Part shown: piece by piece, positions 40,978 to 50,994 of the stretch
Layout of the letters: each line of letters begins with the position of its first letter
How positions within the stretch are numbered: position 1 is the first letter of the stretch
Assembly (NCBI GenBank): GCA_009792885.1
Contig: WMCF01000055.1
Location: 3,816,848 to 3,880,847, forward strand
Origin: Eremophila alpestris peregrina
Lineage: Eukaryota > Chordata > Aves > Passeriformes > Alaudidae
DNA length: 64,000 bases
Direction of reading: 5' to 3'
Position numbers and translations under genes: made by a program
Notes under the pieces: model-generated
Databases searched by the model: none
Seen by the model: the letters and a program-made list of their open reading frames with translations, nothing else
Told to the model about the DNA's origin: nothing

Positions 40978-41612
40978 ATGTGCTGTGTTATCCATGCTGC
41001 CTCAGTTCTAGCAATTTTGGTGAAAGATCGGGGGATTTAAATATTCTGTGTCTTTTAAAAAAGACTTTCAGGATTTTTCATCTTGCCCTCTGAAGCTTCT
41101 GCATTACCTTGAGACTTCCAGTGAATGCATGCCTGTCTTTTTGAAGTCACCTGCAGCTGAAGAGAGAGCTGGGATAGAACTAGCAAAGTGCAGAATTTCG
41201 GTAATTAAGTTAATACTAAAATGATTATTTTCAGTTATCTGTTTCCAGACAGGAATCCAAATCTCAGAGATGTACATCTACATTTACTGTGTAGGCCATA
41301 GAATCTGAGTGGCAGTTGAAAATCCAGGAAGAGACTTGATGGTTTTAACTGGAGATGCTGCCTTATTTGGATTCGTTACATCTCCAAGTCAAGCAAAAGC
41401 CAAAGATTTCCTCAGCTCAGTGCTTTATCCCTTGCCTTTGGTTTTGAACCACTATGTTGCATTGCCAGAAATCTTCTTTTAACACAGTTTTAACATGCAT
41501 TATTAAATTAGTCAGAAACTGTTTCACCTGTCCCACAGAGGGGAAACTGCCTCAGAAAAAAGTGATTTATCATTCCTGTTGGCTCACAGGTGAACTTCCC
41601 CTTTCTCTACAG
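40978..41612. other. Unique sequence, nothing recognised
   Basis: No gene or repeat seen up to the candidate exon at 41,613. Confidence 0.5.
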
Positions 41613-41693
41613 GACAATTATGAAGATGGGCATCACCTACCCCCTCAGCAAATGTGGGCTAAGGATGATTGTGGTGAAGTGATTTTAATGTAA
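41613..41693 (+). CDS. Candidate terminal exon, unrecognised (weak)
   Basis: A very good acceptor, CTTCCCCTTTCTCTACAG (AG at 41,611-41,612), is followed by 26 open codons and a TAA stop at 41,691-41,693. The peptide is polar and acidic at the start (DNYEDG) and contains HHLPPQQ. The frame is also open upstream, so the acceptor is the only boundary evidence. No polyadenylation signal is close by. The peptide is too short to identify, and chance is a fair explanation. Confidence 0.18.
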   Translation, partial: DNYEDGHHLPPQQMWAKDDCGEVILM

Positions 41694-44600
41694 TTCTGGT
41701 GCTTAAAAGTAATTTAAAAGGAAAAAAACCTCCAAGCATATTAGTTTTTGGTTCTAGCTGTGAAGCATGACTACTGTGACATTGTCCTGCTTAGTGGTGA
41801 AAAGTGTCTGTAAATAGAGAGGTAGAAAATTGAATAGCATTTTTCCTTTAGTTTTCCTTTTCCAGGCTTGTGACGTTCCCTGCATTGTGCATAGGAACCA
41901 TGTCTGCTGAATGAATGTAAGAATAATTGGTTCTATTCTGTATATTCCTTTTTCTAATATAATTTCTGTATTAGAATTAATACAGCTTTTAATGGTTCTT
42001 CAACTAATTTCAGTATGTGCTGTCACCTTCTGGACTTCATCTCATGTATGTTTTGCTGATAATCTTTAGAGAAAACTTTGTTAGTCTCTCTGCTTTTATT
42101 TTCACCCAGAGATTTAAAGACGTAATTTTCCTTCCTACTTCAATAGTTACCTTGGAGCCTCTGTGTTTACATATATAATAGTCACTCCTCCGTCTCATGG
42201 GCTTTCCTCTGCTAACTCTTCAACTATTTAGTTTTAACTCACTGTAAGGTTTTCTGAGTTTCCCTGTTGTTGTCCCAAACAGAACATTTTAATTCACAGG
42301 AATGGGAATACAACGGGACCTCACACGATTCTCATTATTTCTCATTTTTTCGTTTTGCTGAGTTTTGCTTTTGTCTTTCTTGCCACTTTCTACAATCACT
42401 CTTAAATTACCTGCCTGCTGAATCCCAGTTTAGTGCCCTCTGTTCTTTCTTCGATTGATGCATGTTTGTTACAGATTTTCCTGTGTACTGGCTGCTTTAT
42501 TTTTATTTCTTTTTTCTGTTTTCTTCCTGTCCCCTTACTGAGGACTTCATTCTTTCTTGCCCATTTAAAAGTCCTTTTGCCCAGACCCATTAGTTTTCTC
42601 TCTCAGCAAATTGGTGACCATGGTCCTCAAAAAAATTTTTCAGCACTTTGAAGTCTCTGTTTTGTGTTTCTAAGCCCCCCACCTTTTACACTCTGATTTA
42701 CCACCACTATTCCAGGAGTTTTGGGCTTTATTCAACCTTCACAGTGGCAGTGAATCACCTACGACATTAACCAGATTAGACTGAACCTAATTATATAGTA
42801 CTTAGGGAATTACAAACCACAAATTCCTCTGGTGGATTTCTAGGTCTGGGGTTTAATGAAGCAGGATTTTCTGCTGGCTTCAGGACTGTACTGTGGTATC
42901 ATGCTTCAACCACCTTAAGGAGGAATGTCAGTGATTTATCCTTGCTCCCTGTATCCTAGCTTCCTATCTTTGCTCTTCTGCATTGGCTTCCAATGTTTGC
43001 TATGTCATAATGTGCTTATTTAAAGATCACAAAATACTGCCTAGGCAAAAGGGGTGAGCTGAGGGTACACATCCAACCTTGAGTTTTTTCATTCCTCCTC
43101 CCATTTTCTAACTTGTGAGACTTTTCCTTTGCAGCTCTGTAAATGTTATTTTAATGTAATTTGTGCCTAACATATAGATAAGTCTTTCTAATAAGCAGTT
43201 GGAAATAATATATGTAAATTTTTCTATTTTATATTCTTTTCTGTAAGTCAGGAGAGTAGAATTCATTAACTTGATATAGATCTTTTTCAGTCTTTTCAGT
43301 AACCATTCATGAAAGAATGGACTTAAGAGTGTATTTATATGGTAAATCTACTGATACTGCTTACTTTAATATGAAGTTCATCTTTTTAATGCTTTTCCAT
43401 ACATACACACTTGGCTCTTTTGGAAAGGAACTTGTGATCCAATCTTCTTTCTTCTCATTTTAGTAGAATTATTACTTATAAACTAACATAGATTACTTGC
43501 AAGTATTAAAAGAAGACTATTTATTTGTGTAGCACTTGAAATATATTTGAGCAAACTATTTATTAAAGAGTGACATTTACTATAATACTTTAAACAGTGA
43601 ATACTATTCATTTGTTGTAGGTTTTTTGCTTGGTTGGTTTGGGTATTTTATGGGGCAACATTCAAATAGAAATTATGCAATGAATGCATAAAAAAAAAAA
43701 CCCTGTTTGATAGAGAACTGTAGTAATGCTTAATGGAGTTCTTGCTTTTCTGAGAGTGATAGCACAGCATGTAGTATATAACTGACTAATGGAGATTTAC
43801 CACTCAAGTAAGTCAATCAAAATGTAATGTAGCTTGAAACTCTCAGGGAAATAGCTATGACTCTTGTATCTGTCCCAATTAAATACAGCGTGATGATCAT
43901 TGCATATGTGTTATTAATAGGATTGATAGGAGAATTTCTGATAAAGCTTTTGATGGGGATGCAAAAATAGAAGTTTTGAATCTTCTGAATTCAAAAAGAA
44001 AATTGCTGGCCACATAGGATATTTGTACCAATTTTCAAAGGGACAGTATCCTTATTCAAAATGCTTTTCTTTTAATCCAGGGTAAGGCAGAGTGGGGTGT
44101 GGGGTTTTTTGATCCATTTTCTTTTAAAATAATTAATGAAATCATGAATTGTAAAATCTATTTGTGATTTTAATTCTAGAACAATTAAGAACATCAATTT
44201 AGCCAACGTACCACCTTCAACTGTCTCTGGAAAGCTTTCACATTAGTGTTGGTGAGTCTCATAAGGCAAAAAGAACACCATCTACTTTAAGTAAGACCAG
44301 TGTATTTACCTCTAAAAAATTGGCAGTTATTTGAAGCATACCAAGAACCCTTGGCACGATTCTAGCTCTTCTTCTGGCATTGAACAGGGTTACTAACCTT
44401 GTGTAGGGAGGTATGTCAGAGGTGAATGTCCACTGAGTGATACCAGCCTGAAGTTCCTGAGGAAATGCAAAACTTCTGGCACACATTTCCAAGCATTAGA
44501 TGTCTCTTGGAGCAAAGCTGTCAGAAATGCATTTTGCTATGCTGCACCAAAAGCCCCCTGCGGATACTCCAAGAAAAAAATCAGGTAGCCCACTAGCATG

Positions 44601-47600
44601 ACCTTCTATAATTAATTTATGAAGGTAAAACGTGTACATTTGTCAGAAGAAGAACGGTGTCTCAGAAAAGGAAGACTGCATTTCTGACCTTTCAGCCCTA
44701 GTTCTTAAGGAATAACTACCAAAAAATGAGGTTATTCATAGCTAACATTCACAGTTGTACTTGACATTAAAAACCATTGAGAGAGTGGCTCCTTGGTATC
44801 TGGCCTTTCTCTCCAGGTGGCACCTCTGCCTGACCTCTCTGTCCCACCAGACCTACTGAACTTATTATTGCTTTGCTTGCTGATGTTTCCCTCTGCTCTG
44901 TTGGTACTAACAACCATTTTCTTTTGAATTGGTTAAATAAGTATCATAATAATTCTGAACTTTGAGTTTATTGGTTTTATTTTTAACTCTAAGGAAAGAC
45001 TTGTACGCCCCGAAAGCTTCTCTGTTACACCCAGTATGTGCAACAAAATAGGAGATAAAAAGTCCTCACAAAATCTAACTTTTTCTGAAGCATAGATGGA
45101 ATAAATGTGTTGCCACAAAATTACCTCTTAAAGTGCACTTCTATAAAATGAGTACTGTGTATCTTTGAAAATTCATCACAATTTGACTGTATTCAGTTAA
45201 ATACTTTTTACAAAACACAAATCACTTTCTGGTTGAAAAGATTTGTTGATGAAAACTCATTTGATACTTCTAGGACAGATTGCAGCAAGTTTATGATGTT
45301 GCTATTTTTTTATGTCTTTTTGCTGTTGTTTACAGATGAAATAACCTCCCAAGTTACAGCTGAAACAAGCAAAAATATCTTTGCAAAGTCTTGAACAGGG
45401 TAAATATACCTGTGATTGAAGAACTATAGGTATTGACACATCTCTTTTAATTTTCTAATATTCTTTGTCAATTAGGATGATGTGCATCTTTTAAATACAC
45501 AGTTGTGAGCTCTGCTTGGTGTTTTGTTTTTTTTTTAATTGTGTGACTATCTATATAGAGTCATCCTGCTTCATGCTTATTATACAAAAACCTTACTTGG
45601 GCAAAACAGGAATAGAGTCACAGGTGAAGCTGGGAAATTTATTGTTATTCCAGTTCATGATTTAACAATATAATAGTCTGATTTATTAGTTACAATAGTA
45701 TGTCTTAATAATTCAAGTTAATATGAGGAAAAAAATCATAATGCAATTTATATTGCTTTTCAGGAGAAATTGTTTACTGTGAGAAGACAGATGATTATAG
45801 TCCTCCATGAACTTTATTTTTGGACGTTTTTTGAACACGGCTTAGGTGCTCACTTTCATCATTAGTTCCTAGCCATTCACTTTTTGATCTAAAGCTGGGT
45901 TTACCTGAACAATGGAAGGCTTAAATCCCCCAGTGACCTCTGAGTTGTAGCTGTGGTTTCTGTCAGAGCCCCTGCACCTCTGGTACTGTTTTGCACATGT
46001 GCACCCATTTGCACTTCATTTTATTCTAGAAATAAGAATAGCTGCTCATTATCACTGTACATCAAAGGAAACCTGAAACAAATGTAGCTGTTAGCTGACC
46101 ATCAGGCTACTGCTGTCTGCGGTTGCAACAAATGCTGATTTTTTTTTTTAAGGCTAAAATCAGCTTAAGTGAAGACAACCCATACAAGTCCTGAGACCCT
46201 GAGCTGTCAGGTGAATGGCCTTTAGTAATGGAAAAATTGTTTTGTTTATCATAAAAATGTTGCAAAAGTTCAAGCAAGCCAAAGCAAAATAACACTGGAG
46301 CAATATGATGACCTTCTGTGTACTGTCTGTATAGCAGAGATCAAACTCTGTCCTTGTTCATGTCCAGTCAATTAAAAAAAAATCAAAAATAAGATAATAT
46401 TTTCCATATAGTTTATTTCTCATATTTTGATGCTGGTCTCTGGTATACTTTTAATGGGTGGAAATATTTTTAAATGTGGAAAGTATTTTAAAAAACCAAA
46501 TTCACTTGTAAATTAAGTACAGAAGCTTATGAAGAGCTACTTCAGCAGTGAAAAAAACAGCTGCCAGCAGTGTCTTGAGTAACAAGACATGGGTTTTAAA
46601 CTGACTTTACTTGTTTAAAGAAGTTGAGACATAATTTAAAAAAAAAAAAAAAAAGACAAAACCAGAACCCAAAAACCACCAATACCTTCTTACCCAAATT
46701 AAAAAGAAGTCCCAACCTCAACAGAATTTTCAAAAGAGGTCAAAAGTTGGACATTATGATCTCAGAGCTCTTCTCTGACCTAACTGAGTCTGTGTTATGG
46801 TGACACTGGTGGGCCAAAAGAAGACAACTATTTTTTAGTTTGTAGTTTTCTGCTAGTAGTTCCTGTTTGTAAAAATAACCTGTCATGTATGATATGATGC
46901 TTAAGCAGTCTTTTTGTCAAAAAAGAGACAGACCTTTAGCATGGTCTTTTACAGGAACTAGCAAAATTACTCGGTAGGATCTGAAGAGCAGGGGCTACAT
47001 ATTTAAGCAGCCATGGAGTGGGAATGAAGACAGTGAAAGCTTTAGTCTTTCATGAAAGAAAATTCTTACGGTTTTGATAAGCCAAAGACAACTGTGTTAG
47101 AGCCTAAATGGATCTTGAGAGCGAGAATAGCAGTAGCTGTGTGATCGCAGTTAGAATATTTTCATTATTTTTCATTATCCACAGGTAAAGTGCATTTGAA
47201 ATAAACCACCTCGAGATTTCAACAGAAAAATACCATTTTTTGTCTCTGGGTCTTCCACAAATCTGCTGGTATCAAGCTTAGGAGACATGCTGTGCTGTCA
47301 TTCCTTACCCTCTGTCTCATACCATTAGTGTCTTAAAAGAATTTCTCTGGCAAAATGAACTGTAATTGCAACCGTTCAGTGTCCACCTGAGAAAATAACT
47401 TTTACTATTAAAACTGAATGAATCGAAAAGATTCAGCACATTTCTTTACTTCCATATATCTGAACAAGTCCTACAAAGTAAGGGAACAGGCAGGAATAGC
47501 ATCTAATAGTACATTTATATTTAAACCTGTCAGGTTTTTTCCTTTTAACCTATTAATATCCTCTGTTCTTATGTACTTCCTTTGTACCTCTCTCCTTCCT

Positions 47601-48650
47601 CTTCTTCAGTGCAGTTGGCATGACTTCCAGATTTTTTTAATACCAGTTTAACATCAATGAGTCAGAATTCATTTTTATTTCCCTAATAAAGACCTTGTTT
47701 TTAAGTGTTCTCAGTATTACAAATTAGAGTCACATTTTCGCAGATGCTGAGATTCCTCAGCTTTCCGTGCCCTGGTTTTGACAATATTTTAAATGCTTAT
47801 GTGGTTTGCCTTGGAATGCAAATCTGTCCCTCAAAGGAGGATCTTCAAATTGAGCATTCCCATTAGTGGCTGTTTCAAGGCCAGCTTTAATGAAGATGTT
47901 CTTTTCACAGAAGTTTGAAGAGAAAGTGCCACAGAAATATGAACGCTTTCTTCTAATAGCTAAAAAAATCTAGAAAGTAGCCATGAACTGAAAGACTTTA
48001 ACTGCTTCCCCCACCACCACCTCCCTTGCTATGAAATGCAGCTATTCCCTGAGAAGCTTTGTATTTGGGAAGCCCATTTACATCAATAGCTTCAGCCGGT
48101 TCTAATGATCATTCAGAACAGCAGATGTAATAATGGTTTCCAGAAGGAGATGTGTTTGGGCTCCTAAACTTGCAAATGGATAGTCCTTTTGGAAAGGCAG
48201 AAATCTGGTCTGCTAACATGTTGTCTGAGGATGGGACAAATCACACTAGTTCTAATTTACACTGCCAAAGCAAAAGTCAGGGTGATGGGGATGAAATAGC
48301 AGTATTTTGGGAAAGGCTGATCTCCATACCATTGTAGAAAGAGAAAATGGATACAGAGGATTCATATCAGTAGCGGCTGATTTCCCTTCCCCTTTCTGAG
48401 GCAGAGAAAGATCAAAACCCCTGAGGGAGGCCAAAAGCAGATTTCAGTTCTGTTTTGATATTTTTCATTATGGTTGGAGGAGAGAGGAGGAGCTGCAGAG
48501 ATCCAGAGCTGTGTTTATGTTGTGTTTGCTTTTTGGGCAGCATGTCTGAGAGGCTTTGGTGTGGCATTCGAGCAGGATAAAATATGTGTTTTGAGGATAG
48601 TAGTACTGGCCCAGAGCTTCATGATGGTGTATCTTCACTTGACCTTGCTG
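41694..48650. other. About 7 kb of unique AT-rich sequence
   Basis: Includes an A17 tract at 46,638-46,654 and several shorter homopolymers. Nothing matches CR1, an LTR or a known RNA gene by eye. Minus-strand frames at 44,259-44,492 and plus-strand frames at 42,433-42,651 are unsupported. Confidence 0.55.
46638..46654 (+). repeat. Poly-A tract (17)
   Basis: Uninterrupted A17 followed by an A/C-rich stretch. There is no gene body upstream to suggest a processed pseudogene. Confidence 0.85.
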
Positions 48651-48656
48651 GGGACA
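48651..48656 (+). repeat. Left target-site duplication (GGGACA) of the endogenous retrovirus
   Basis: GGGACA lies immediately left of the U3 terminus TGTGGGAAATAC and is repeated exactly, in the same direction, immediately right of the element at 50,982-50,987. A 6 bp duplication is the size made by alpha- and many betaretroviral integrases. Confidence 0.8.
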
Positions 48657-48835
48657 TGTGGGAAATACTAAAGGTAATAAGGCTTTTAGGAGCAGAGAAA
48701 GCAGGCCTCAGAAATGGAGCACAGAATTTAGAGCTAGCTGCAACTGCAAATTATGAAAAGCAGAAGAGGATACAAAAATACAGCAACCAAGGACATTAAA
48801 CATGGGAGTCTTGGGCCTGGCCATGATAAACATTG
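48657..48835 (+). repeat. Partial LTR (5' part of U3), plus orientation
   Basis: Starts TGTGGGAAATACTAAAGGTA and follows the reverse complement of 50,803-50,981 through a CCATGATAAACATTG block, then stops matching. It shares AGGCTTTTAGGAGC, GCTAGCTGCAACTGCAA and TATGAAAAGCAGAAGA with the full LTR. It lacks the promoter-proximal U3, R and U5, so it cannot act as a complete LTR. It has a small insertion and two short substituted blocks relative to the right copy. Confidence 0.85.
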
Positions 48836-50048
48836 GTTAAAAGTATTTTTGATTCTTAGGAGCTTGTTCCAGCAGATTGTCACCACGTGGCTTCCATGAT
48901 CTTATCCAATTTGCAGTACATCCTGTGGGGCTTGCAGTGGAGGAAGCTCCTCAGCAAAGTAATAGTAGATTATGTAGAAAAGTCCTTATGCTCATTTTAC
49001 CCTTGCCCAACTACCAGGAGATGAACCTAATGATAAGCAGTGGTGTAGGTAATACAGCACAGGAGGAAGGGACAGTTGCTGGGTCGGGGTCTTTTTCGGG
49101 TAAGATACAGGTGGGGTTGGGGCGACTGTGAGGTCGGAAGAACTGAGCTGAGAGATCTGGAAGGTTAGATCCGGTTTGAGCGACAGAAGGAATTGGAAAC
49201 CTGGGACAAACTGCGGAAGGAAATGTGACAGTGGTGAAAGATTGAGAAAGAGCAGAAAACTTTTCGGGAGCACTGGAGGGGCCGAAGCAGCTATTGCCTG
49301 GCCAGGGGAGGCGAAAGATGAGAGGGACTTGGGAAAATGGCCATAGGGAGGGGGGTGTGTGGGGTCTCCGAGCCGTGGCGGAGAAGAAACCGCGAAGCAC
49401 CGGAGGGTGAAGCTGCAGGCGCAATCGGCGGACTATTTTGTAGAACAGCAGGCGAAGGGAGACCGAACGAGCGCGGCGGGAGTGTTGGAGAGGGGACAAA
49501 TGGAACCTGGCGAGAGAACGGGGAGTGGGAGGGCAGTGGAGGCACCGAGAGCGGACGAGGAGGCTTGGAAAGGGTTGGTGGGGGCAGAAAGAGGGTAGAG
49601 CCGTCCCGGCTGTACAGGGGGATAAGGAAGGGGGAAACCCCGACGCAATAGTAGTGATGCGACAGGTTTGAGACACTTCAGTAACACAGGGAGCCGATCC
49701 GGGGATGGAGACCGGGGACTGGGGTGCGGAGTGAGCCGAAGGGACGCTCTGAGGGACGGGCTCGCGGACGCTCGGTGGGAGTCGGGATTTGGGAGCTCCC
49801 TTTGGGATGCTGGGAGAATCACGGGGTTGGTTGGGGGTGCGGAAGAAGACGCAGACCTGGAGGAGGGAAGTGCGAGATCAGTTTGAGTCTCGGGGGAACC
49901 TCAGGGGTCGATCTTGTATCCAGGAAGAGTTGCAGGTTCAGTCTGTGACCCAGGAGGGGCCGCAGGTACAGTCTGGGGGGCCACGGAATAATCCTGGCTA
50001 AAGATTTCCAGCAATGCTCGGTATACAGGAAAAAAAATTGCAACACTT
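48836..50048 (-). pseudogene. Decayed proline-rich gag region of the endogenous retrovirus
   Basis: On the minus strand this segment is open for long stretches in alternating frames (up to 221 codons). The predicted peptides are dominated by Pro, Ser, Ala and Leu, as in the spacer between matrix and capsid of many retroviral Gag proteins. The frame continuous with the gag start continues beyond a stop at 50,048 and a second stop near 49,912 to about 49,433, and is then lost to frame changes. The plus strand is purine-rich with many GGAG and GGGG words. Base composition (GC- and CpG-rich from 49,060 to 49,990) is sharply unlike the flanks. The leftmost ~200 bases return to AT-rich sequence with further stops and are assigned to gag only by position. 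No capsid major homology region, zinc knuckle or protease is visible. Confidence 0.55.
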
Positions 50049-50266
50049 TAATCTCTGTTAATAGAAAGAGCATTATACAATTTCCAGTTATCCAAATCCC
50101 AGAATTTATAAGTCAAGGCAGACTTTGGGTCTAAAACTTGAAAGTTTGCATTAGTGAATAAGTCTTTCAGTTCAATTTTCCGGATATTTATGTGAGATTT
50201 ATCTTTTAAAAGTTTCTCAAGCTGGTTAAAAACGTCCCAATCTTCTGTAGACAAATGTTGTCCCAT
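50049..50266 (-). pseudogene. gag: gag start (matrix-like) of the endogenous retrovirus
   Basis: The likely initiator ATG on the minus strand is at 50,264-50,266, preferred to the upstream in-frame ATG at 50,371. From it the peptide starts Met-Gly-Gln with Ser at position 6, the N-myristoylation pattern of retroviral Gag proteins that targets them to the plasma membrane. About 72 residues follow before the stop. They are rich in Lys, Asp, Leu and aromatic residues and contain WDVF near residue 11 and a W-x-x-x-x-W pattern near the end (FWDLDNW), resembling the small helical matrix domain of class II retroviruses. A full matrix would be somewhat longer, so the reading frame is prematurely closed. 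Assignment rests on position after LTR and leader plus the MGQ start; family homology is inferred, not tested. Confidence 0.55.
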
Positions 50267-50461
50267 CTCCGTAATTTGTTTTCCCCAGTTATCCCATCTC
50301 ATCTCAGTCCATCTGAAGTTGTGGCAAGGGGGAGCTTTTCCTTTGAAGGCAAGAGTCTGTTTCAGCAGCACGGTTTATTTGTCTGGGAAATCCAACACCA
50401 ACGACCACTATAGTCCACGAGGGATTCCTAAAAAGGCTTCCTCACCTCTGGGGGCACAATT
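50267..50461 (-). other. Retroviral leader with putative primer-binding site
   Basis: The leader between the LTR 3' end and the gag ATG is about 195 bases. Directly after the LTR, on the minus strand, it reads AAT then TGTGCCCCCAGAGGTGAG (50,441-50,458), where the tRNA primer-binding site should be. The expected leading TGG is not intact, and I cannot name the tRNA. AGAG|GTGAGG within it matches a splice-donor consensus, which could be the viral major donor or coincidence. Confidence 0.5.
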
Positions 50462-50981
50462 TGTGTTAGAGTATTTGTAAGAATGGGACGGGACTGCTGG
50501 GAGACGTTCCCAGAGCTTTATTGCTGCAACCTCAGTATCAATACAATAAAAACATGGCAATTGCTCATGTCTTGCCAGAAGCAGCCAGCAGCCAAAGATC
50601 TCTTTGTTGCATGACGTTTTAAAAGTTTTTCAACCAATAGCGTATTTCCAAAACTTAGAGACAACTGTTTTAGCCAATCACCTAAAGCACATGTACACCT
50701 GTTTCAAACAATGCTTGCTTGTTATGCTTTGAATTAACAATACACAATATTCCATTATTGAACTTAAAACTTTCTACTATCTTGCTAAGCATATTTCTCT
50801 GTGGTCTCAATGTTTATCATGGCCAAGCTTAAGACTCACATTATTGTTTGATGTCCTTGCTTTTGTATCTTCTTCTGCTTTTCATAACTTGCAGTTGCAG
50901 CTAGCCCTAAATTCTCTGCTCTGTTTCTGAGGGCTGCTTTCTCAGCTCCTAAAAGCCTTCTTACCTTTAGTATTTCCCACA
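50462..50981 (-). mobile_element. Complete LTR of the endogenous retrovirus (520 bp)
   Basis: On the minus strand it begins TGTGGGAAATACTAAAGGTA (U3) and ends CTCTAACACA, giving TGTG...CACA inverted ends. It carries ATTGG boxes (reverse complements of CCAAT at 50,674-50,678 and 50,634-50,638), a TTTTAAAA TATA-like word near 50,617-50,624, and the polyadenylation signal AATAAA at 50,517-50,522. About 55 bases of GC-richer R/U5-type sequence follow, including an imperfect hairpin GGGAACGTCTCCC. Transcription would run leftward into gag. The orientation is set by the AATAAA position and by gag lying to its left. Confidence 0.85.
50517..50522 (-). terminator. LTR polyadenylation signal AATAAA
   Basis: TTTATT on the plus strand, AATAAAG on the LTR sense strand, about 55 bases before the LTR 3' end. 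This is the normal placement before the R/U5 boundary. Confidence 0.7.
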
Positions 50982-50987
50982 GGGACA
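50982..50987 (+). repeat. Right target-site duplication (GGGACA) of the endogenous retrovirus
   Basis: Exact direct repeat of 48,651-48,656, directly after the terminal CCCACA. The seven bases GTATAAG separate it from the CR1 that follows. Confidence 0.8.
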
Positions 50988-50994
50988 GTATAAG

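Larger units (their letters stand above)
48657..50981 (-). mobile_element. Truncated endogenous retrovirus with inverted U3 termini
   Basis: A 2,325 bp element bounded by the same 6 bp duplication. Reading on the minus strand from the right it holds a complete LTR (50,462-50,981), an untranslated leader, the start of gag and a GC- and CpG-rich proline-rich gag region. It then joins, at about 48,836, a 179 bp U3 segment in the opposite orientation. Both outer ends are therefore the U3 terminus. The remaining gag, pro, pol, env and the second normal LTR are absent. By eye the two U3 copies differ at about a dozen positions plus small indels over ~175 bp, so the insertion is old. It is non-functional: gag has in-frame stops and frameshifts and no enzymes remain. 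The 6 bp duplication and gag start suggest an alpha/beta-type (class II) relative; the exact family is not determined. Confidence 0.82.

Noticed and set aside
49011..49676. 221-codon minus-strand open frame, the longest in the window
   Set aside because: It lies in the GC-rich proline-rich gag region of the retroviral relic. It is not in the frame of the gag start and is long because stop codons are rare in such composition.
49337..49948. Plus-strand open frames of up to 104 codons rich in Gly, Arg and Glu
   Set aside because: These are antisense shadows of the GC-rich gag region.
49060..49990. CpG island marking a host promoter
   Set aside because: The block is enclosed between the retroviral leader and the inverted U3 and within the 6 bp duplications, so it came with the retrovirus.
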